Part shown: positions 60,201 through 64,000 of the stretch, one piece after another | Numbering within the stretch: position 1 is the first letter of the stretch | Layout: each line of letters begins with the position of its first letter | Source: Norana najaformis | Taxonomy: Eukaryota; Annelida; Clitellata; Crassiclitellata; Hormogastridae | Reading direction: 5' to 3' | NCBI GenBank assembly: GCA_964023275.1 | Contig: OZ029914.1 | Location: forward strand, 34,251,424-34,315,423 | Length of the DNA: 64,000 nucleotides | Made by a program: the position numbers and the translations under genes | Notes under the pieces: model-generated | Seen by the model: the letters and a program-made list of their open reading frames with translations, nothing else | Database searches by the model: none | Told to the model about the DNA's origin: nothing

Positions 60201-63200
60201 ACATATAGGTTCAGATATTAATATTCAACATATAGGTTCAGATATTAATGTTCAACATCTTTAAACTGCTTTTCATTTGTATTAAACACCCTGCTACAAC
60301 AAATACATGTAGCAGGACAAAATATGTATGAAGCTGGACAACTCTATACTTATTTTCTAAGGACTTTTAAACAGCACTGAGCAGTCAAGAAAATGCTCTA
60401 CTTACTGACTTGGATCCACAAAGTATCCACGTGTGCAAAAAGTTGATTGGCAACACTTAAAATAAGTTATTCTGAGGACCTGAATATCATCTGAAACTTG
60501 TTATTGGAAGCCACAAGCCTCTGTTCATAGTCACAAGGATGTTTAAATTGCAGTTAAATGGATTTGAGGTCAGAGGTCAGCAACAGTTTAGTATGAGACA
60601 GTAGGAGTTTCAATGTTATGTGAAGAAGATTACACATAATGTTCATCCAAAACTTGAAGGCCAAGTTACATGAATTGCGTTTTCTTGGTTTAAAGATCAT
60701 ATTCCACATTTCAACATTTTAGAATTGTGAAGCAGTATACTGTAATAGAGATAAAATATATTTTCTTGTTACTTTTCAAAAGACAAGAGGACAGGATAGA
60801 AGCTGGATAACTATAGCACTTTTCTAAGAACTGGGCTTCTAGTATATGGAATTCGGACTAAAACTAAAGACTTATTTATCAATAATACCATGCTGTCTTA
60901 CGTAGACGTAGATAAATTATGTTGAAGATACTTTGGTGTTTATATGTAATATAGGCCCAATACTCAGCCGACGGAGAGTAAATGCTTCATACTGACACAT
61001 AAATGAAAATTAATACTGGAATGTGTGGTGGGTTGAACCACTGACATTCACAATAACTGACCTTTCCATGATGGCTTCGTGCCAAACTCCGTCAGAAACA
61101 ACTTTCTGATTCGTGATGACAGCTGCACCAGAGCCAAGATTGAATTTAAACACAGCCTTTCCATCAATAACTTGCAAGGACATGTAGTTCCACTAAATAA
61201 AATGAAATTGAAAAATTTTGTAGAAGTTCATCAAAACATAACAATACACTTTAATAAGTCAGAGATGCTGTATGCAGAACAGTTCATCCAAACTTGTAAT
61301 TTCTAAAATTTATGAAACAGATTATGTACCATTCCACCTGATTAAACCAGCTCAAGCATTCTGTCTAAACAGAATCAGAACAGTATATATAGATTGTGGT
61401 TATATTGCAATAGAGTTGTGATTGGGAATACCCAATGCTCAGGTGAAAATTACCCCAATGAGTAAGACCTCAGAATTTGTCATAAATAAACAAGCAAAGA
61501 AAGTTAATGGAAAGTTAATGGAAACAGAGGCATGAGAAATTTATCAAAAAAGGATGATTTAAGATTTTATGGTTTAAATAAACAAGAAATTTGAAACAAA
61601 AATAAAGTCATCATAAGTAGCATCAGAAAAACAGTTTGTACAAAAAGAAGATAAAATCAAGTCATCACACTGAATGAACTAATTTCCAGTTGACAAGAAT
61701 TTCTGATTTCTCAAACTAACCATGAACGATACAACACAGAGAATTTCTTCAAAACCTTTACTGAAGAACTGCTGTTAACAGTTTATTACTCCCAACAACT
61801 ACAATTCTTCCAGAATGACACTCTTTCGCATACCCTGCCTCAGTGTAAATTATTTTATTATTTGATAAAATCAAATAAAAGGAGTAAAAGATTTTTCTTT
61901 GCACAGTATACACTATAAATATCTACACAAAAATACAGGGCAAAAGATGCAACGAGCCACCACCACCACCACACCACCACCACCACCACCACCACCACCA
62001 CCACCACCAATAAAAACAGGTACCTGGTACTAAATAAGCCACTAGCTTAACACCTACCACAAGAAAGCCAAAGGCCAACCTCACTGTGATTTCTATGAAA
62101 CAAAAGTGATAACTGTTACACTAAACAACCACCAGAATCATAACCACAGCTACTTTGAATCAGGAGCTCTTACTGTTTCTTGGTGTTTATCTGGCCCCGC
62201 ATAGAAGAGCAGTCCATTGTTGGCGGTGGTTTTGAAGTAGAGCGAGACGCGGCTGTAGGCACCGGCCGTCAACAGATTCTGAGGATTGCGCACCTGGAGA
62301 GACGAGTCCTCGCTGAAGGTCATGCCCACTCGTATCTACAAGGCCAAGAATATTCAAAGACGTAAACAAGGGCGCTGCTGTTTGCTACTTTAAGACTTCA
62401 CGTCATTCTTCTTCTGGGCTGTCCTGCTGGAATCACTAGTGAGTGGCGTCTCTGTCATAGAAATTTAATAATGCAACATATCAGAATAATGAATGTTCCA
62501 AGTACATTAAAAAGTAGTCAAAGACAAGGCATAGAACAGAGAACAGTGGCATTGTTGGATTCATGGACCTGCCTAAGGGCAGAACATTGAAGAAGACGAG
62601 TACATTACCATGTCCTCTGTCCATGGCTGCCTCATGACTAACCATCTTCTATGTCTCAGTGGATCAATCTTAAATTCATCTGCACTGGCCTTTTGGCTCT
62701 GATGCATTACATTTCCAAATTACAAGCCCTCAATACAAAATTCAAGCTGCAATATATGGAAATTTACCTTTGAAGAGCTAGAAAAATTCCCTATTAAAAC
62801 TGAAATAAAATCACTGATCAGGTGGTGAGTGGTTAGCATAAGCTGTTCTATTTTCCCAGGGCTGGGGCAGGGAGAGCCAGCTGGTGGGATCTCGGAAGAG
62901 GCACACCATAAATGCTCTGAATGAACGAATAAAATTATTTATCGTAAACAGAATAACAGAAACTTACAAGATTTGCTTGATCGCGTGCAGCGCTGACGTT
63001 GTTCCTCAGGAGCATGATGTTGGTCCTCAGGTCAAGTCCCAGCTGACGTATCCTGATCGCATGACTGCTCAAGCGGGACAGAATATCAGTGACATTCGGA
63101 ACGAGTCTTAGGACTTGATCTACCTCGACCTTTGCTGACATTATGTTACGGTTGGCAAGGTCAATGTCCTTCGGGATCTCCGCCAACTTACGCTGGTCTT

Positions 63201-63725
63201 CCGGAAGACGATCCACGATTACCTTAATCTTATTCTTTGCATTTTCCGCTTTTGTCTGTGCATCCATTGCTTTCATTGCAGCCTCCCTGGCCTTCTCACC
63301 ATAGCCTCCTAAAACATGTAACAGCACAATAGCATGGTTATCTTACCAGACAGCCATGCTGTGTGTTCACAGGCAAAGCACCACCTGTAATATAAAATGT
63401 GTTGCATGTGTGCATCTGAACTTTTATATAGTGCCTTTTAGGAGCCTCGCAGAAGCACAATGTAAGTTACAGTGAAAAGAAAACAATCATTAGAGACTGT
63501 GATTCACTCTGAACTGACCACTGACTGACGTTGAATGGATTATGATAACAGCATTATAGGACATCAAATGATGCAATAAAAAAATGTGATATAATAAGGA
63601 TTTTGTACCTGCAGGCAGCATGTCAAGTCCGGTAACCAATTCAATGAGCTGATCTCGGATACGGATGTTGATCCTAACAATTTCTTCGATCCTCCTTTTT
63701 GCATTGATCAAGCGAGTCCTTAGTT
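49085..63725 (-). CDS. Laminin alpha chain, gene A, 3' part (end of coiled coil, LG1-LG5, stop; 5' part beyond right edge)
   Basis: Twenty-one exons matching gene B exons 17-37 one for one: 63725-63609, 63308-62968, 62335-62174, 61192-61062, 59988-59844, 59019-58892, 58482-58148, 58003-57907, 57631-57517, 57178-57023, 56125-55980, 55387-55205, 55014-54869, 54132-53994, 53748-53559, 53132-52965, 51801-51648, 51253-51108, 50518-50419, 50157-50035, 49221-49085. Lengths are the same as in B except for the second, which is 27 bp longer. Protein similarity to B rises from roughly 70 percent in the coiled coil to nearly identical in LG5 (estimated by eye). No frame break seen. Nothing in the window shows whether A has a full short arm. 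Confidence 0.92.
49545..49790. repeat. CACATACATTG-type tandem repeat, intron before last exon of gene A
   Basis: About 245 bp of the same degenerate unit as in gene B, so the repeat predates the duplication and has since changed length. Confidence 0.85.
50622..50880 (-). mobile_element. 3' end fragment of the same non-LTR family, gene A LG5 intron
   Basis: Orthologue of the fragment at 18362-18640; tail GATGCCTTGTGCCTTAGACA on the minus strand. Confidence 0.55.
50930..51085. repeat. About 38-bp minisatellite, four units, gene A intron
   Basis: Units around GGAGTTACTTAGGAATTAGT plus GGCATGGTAAAGGGT run up to about 20 bp from exon 51108-51253. Gene B has one unit at 18670-18712. Confidence 0.82.
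51648..53748 (-). CDS. Gene A: LG4 domain (three exons)
   Basis: 53748-53559 ([28 protein letters not shown]), 53132-52965 ([27 protein letters not shown]) and 51801-51648 ([14 protein letters not shown]). Same lengths and phases as gene B. The intron after the second exon (51802-52964) is about twice its B counterpart and largely unalignable by eye. Confidence 0.88.
53994..57178 (-). CDS. Gene A: LG3 domain and LG3-LG4 linker (five exons)
   Basis: 57178-57023, 56125-55980, 55387-55205, 55014-54869 and 54132-53994. LG3 motifs: [52 protein letters not shown] and [11 protein letters not shown]. The linker again is proline and threonine rich. The last exon has a consensus GTAAGT donor where gene B has GCAAGT. 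A tRNA-Glu-like sequence lies about 95 bp upstream of the last exon on the same strand. Confidence 0.88.
54228..54299 (-). tRNA. tRNA-Glu(UUC)-like sequence, gene A intron, possibly a pseudogene
   Basis: Minus-strand 72-mer starts TCCCACATGGTCTAGTGGTT, with a perfect A box (TGGTCTAGTGG) and B box (GGTTCAATTCC). The anticodon arm CCAGC-CTTTCAC-GTTGG pairs fully and gives anticodon TTC (Glu). The acceptor stem has two mismatches (positions 4-69 and 5-68) and the T stem has two, so it may be a decayed gene or the head of a SINE. It lies in the same orientation as laminin, about 95 bp before exon 54132. Confidence 0.5.
55388..55765. other. Gene A intron stretch without recognisable gene
   Basis: Aligns with the gene B intron on both sides of the B-specific element at 22783-22938 and so represents the empty site. 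Nothing else recognised. Confidence 0.5.
55766..55880. repeat. 23-bp minisatellite, five units, gene A intron
   Basis: Unit CACTCTAACTTCCCTGCACT plus ACA, alternating CACT and CATT forms. Gene B has one diverged unit near 23395-23425. Confidence 0.88.
57517..58482 (-). CDS. Gene A: LG2 domain (three exons)
   Basis: 58482-58148 ([27 protein letters not shown]), 58003-57907 ([10 protein letters not shown]) and 57631-57517 (GFEGCIKDIQLGSTNRN). The 335-bp exon differs from the gene B copy at only a few sites, all in its 3' half; the 5' half and adjoining intron are unchanged. The 57517 donor is GTTTGC, weaker than the GTTAGC in B. Confidence 0.9.
58892..62335 (-). CDS. Gene A: LG1 domain (four exons)
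   Basis: 62335-62174 ([34 protein letters not shown]), 61192-61062 ([25 protein letters not shown]), 59988-59844 (RNGILTIRTQDEPDE, THVFIGGIP) and 59019-58892 ([16 protein letters not shown]). The acceptor of the 59844 exon lies directly next to a 27-bp minisatellite. The third exon is among the more diverged from gene B. Confidence 0.9.
59989..60262. repeat. 27-bp minisatellite, about 10 units, touching a gene A splice acceptor
   Basis: Units of AGGTTCAGATATTAATGTTC plus AACATAT repeat from the acceptor of LG1 exon 59844-59988 outward. The first unit includes the acceptor's own CCTAG/GGTTCAG context. Gene B has a single non-repeated copy of the acceptor flank near 26960. The long plus-strand open frame here is a by-product of the 27-bp (nine-codon) period. 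Confidence 0.9.
61955..62010. repeat. (CAC)n microsatellite, gene A intron
   Basis: About 18 CAC/ACC units in the LG1 intron. The intron in gene B is short (29114-29304) and lacks it; no gene is visible in 61193-62173. Confidence 0.9.
62968..63725 (-). CDS. Gene A: end of coiled coil (two exons)
   Basis: 63725-63609 encodes LRTRLINAKRRIEEIV and ends MLPAG; 63308-62968 encodes [19 protein letters not shown] through [18 protein letters not shown] to DQANL, then LG1 follows in phase 0. Compared with gene B the second exon has nine more residues near its end (IMLLRNNVSAA region), an in-frame indel that would shift the coiled-coil heptad register. Upstream exons should lie beyond 64000. Confidence 0.88.
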
Positions 63726-63839
63726 CTGTGCAAAAGCCAGTGTTCAATCAGAGTCACAAAAGCAGTCAATTTAACCCAACGTATACAAGTGCAAAGCATA
63801 GAAAATATCATAATCCACTATCCCGCTCTGATGAAAAAG

Positions 63840-64000
63840 CACTAAATTGCATTTGTAATTAGTCACTTCTATCGTATCGGTGTCTAACGCATAAGGCATC
63901 AACCAACGGCACGCCAAAGTCAAAACCACAATTAGGTCAATATCAAGAAGGTCAGTCCCGCAAGACAGAGAGGCAGCCTATGGTGGATAAGCCAACTGAA
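63840..64000 (-). mobile_element. 3' end fragment of the same non-LTR family, right edge
   Basis: Minus-strand tail GATGCCTTATGCGTTAGACA followed by the CTGCCTCTCTGTC segment seen in the other copies; runs off the window. It lies in the gene A coiled-coil intron and is not present in the gene B counterpart. Confidence 0.5.

Noticed and set aside
59854..60264. 136-codon plus-strand open frame with repeated GSDINVQHI units
   Set aside because: Its repeats are the translation of a 27-bp intronic minisatellite and its start overlaps a laminin exon on the other strand.
61955..62010. (CAC)n considered as a His-rich coding stretch
   Set aside because: Lies in an intron between phase-matched LG1 exons with no splice sites around it.
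1..64000. Possibility that the three copies are two haplotypes joined by assembly
   Set aside because: Not fully excluded, but the B/A and B/C differences (deleted LE exons, private insertions, 30 percent coiled-coil divergence) are larger than expected for alleles, so true paralogues are preferred.

Overview
The window looks like genomic DNA from an animal, most likely a marine invertebrate. All confident genes are multi-exon with GT-AG introns of roughly 0.1-3 kb. They encode an extracellular matrix protein, and the introns carry microsatellites, non-LTR retrotransposon tails and recurring GGCCTA-rich stretches. I cannot place the species; an echinoderm-like deuterostome is only a guess. 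Nothing bacterial, viral or CRISPR-like is present.

Every confident protein-coding exon lies on the minus strand and belongs to laminin alpha chains in a head-to-tail tandem array. From high to low coordinates: gene A (63725 down to 49085, 3' part only: end of the coiled coil, LG1-LG5, stop); a 3.8 kb spacer; gene B (45258 down to 16797, complete from start to stop, 37 exons modelled, about 2,032 residues); a 4.3 kb spacer; gene C (12536 down to 144, 5' part only: signal peptide, LN domain and ten LE repeats, running off the left edge). The array period is about 32.5 kb. The long uninterrupted run of LE repeats in C resembles the laminin alpha3/5 subfamily.

Gene B is the most unusual object. 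Its LN domain and LE1-LE4 match gene C, but the next exon downstream starts the coiled coil. The remaining LE repeats and any L4-type domains are absent, and the flanking exons join in the same phase. It therefore predicts a compact laminin with LN, four LE repeats, coiled coil and five LG domains. I read no frame break in it. A tandem deletion, a real short-arm-less paralogue and an assembly collapse are all possible.

The paralogues differ in many small events that act as a natural experiment. Some tracts are nearly identical through introns, suggesting gene conversion. One splice donor is GC in B and GT in A. A solo LTR and a target-specific RLE retrotransposon are found only in C. Minisatellites next to exons are found only in A. 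A decayed tRNA-Glu-like sequence sits in the same intron of A and B. A 34-bp-arm palindrome lies only upstream of B. Exon edges below were read by eye from splice consensus, reading frame and paralogue agreement; single-base errors are possible.
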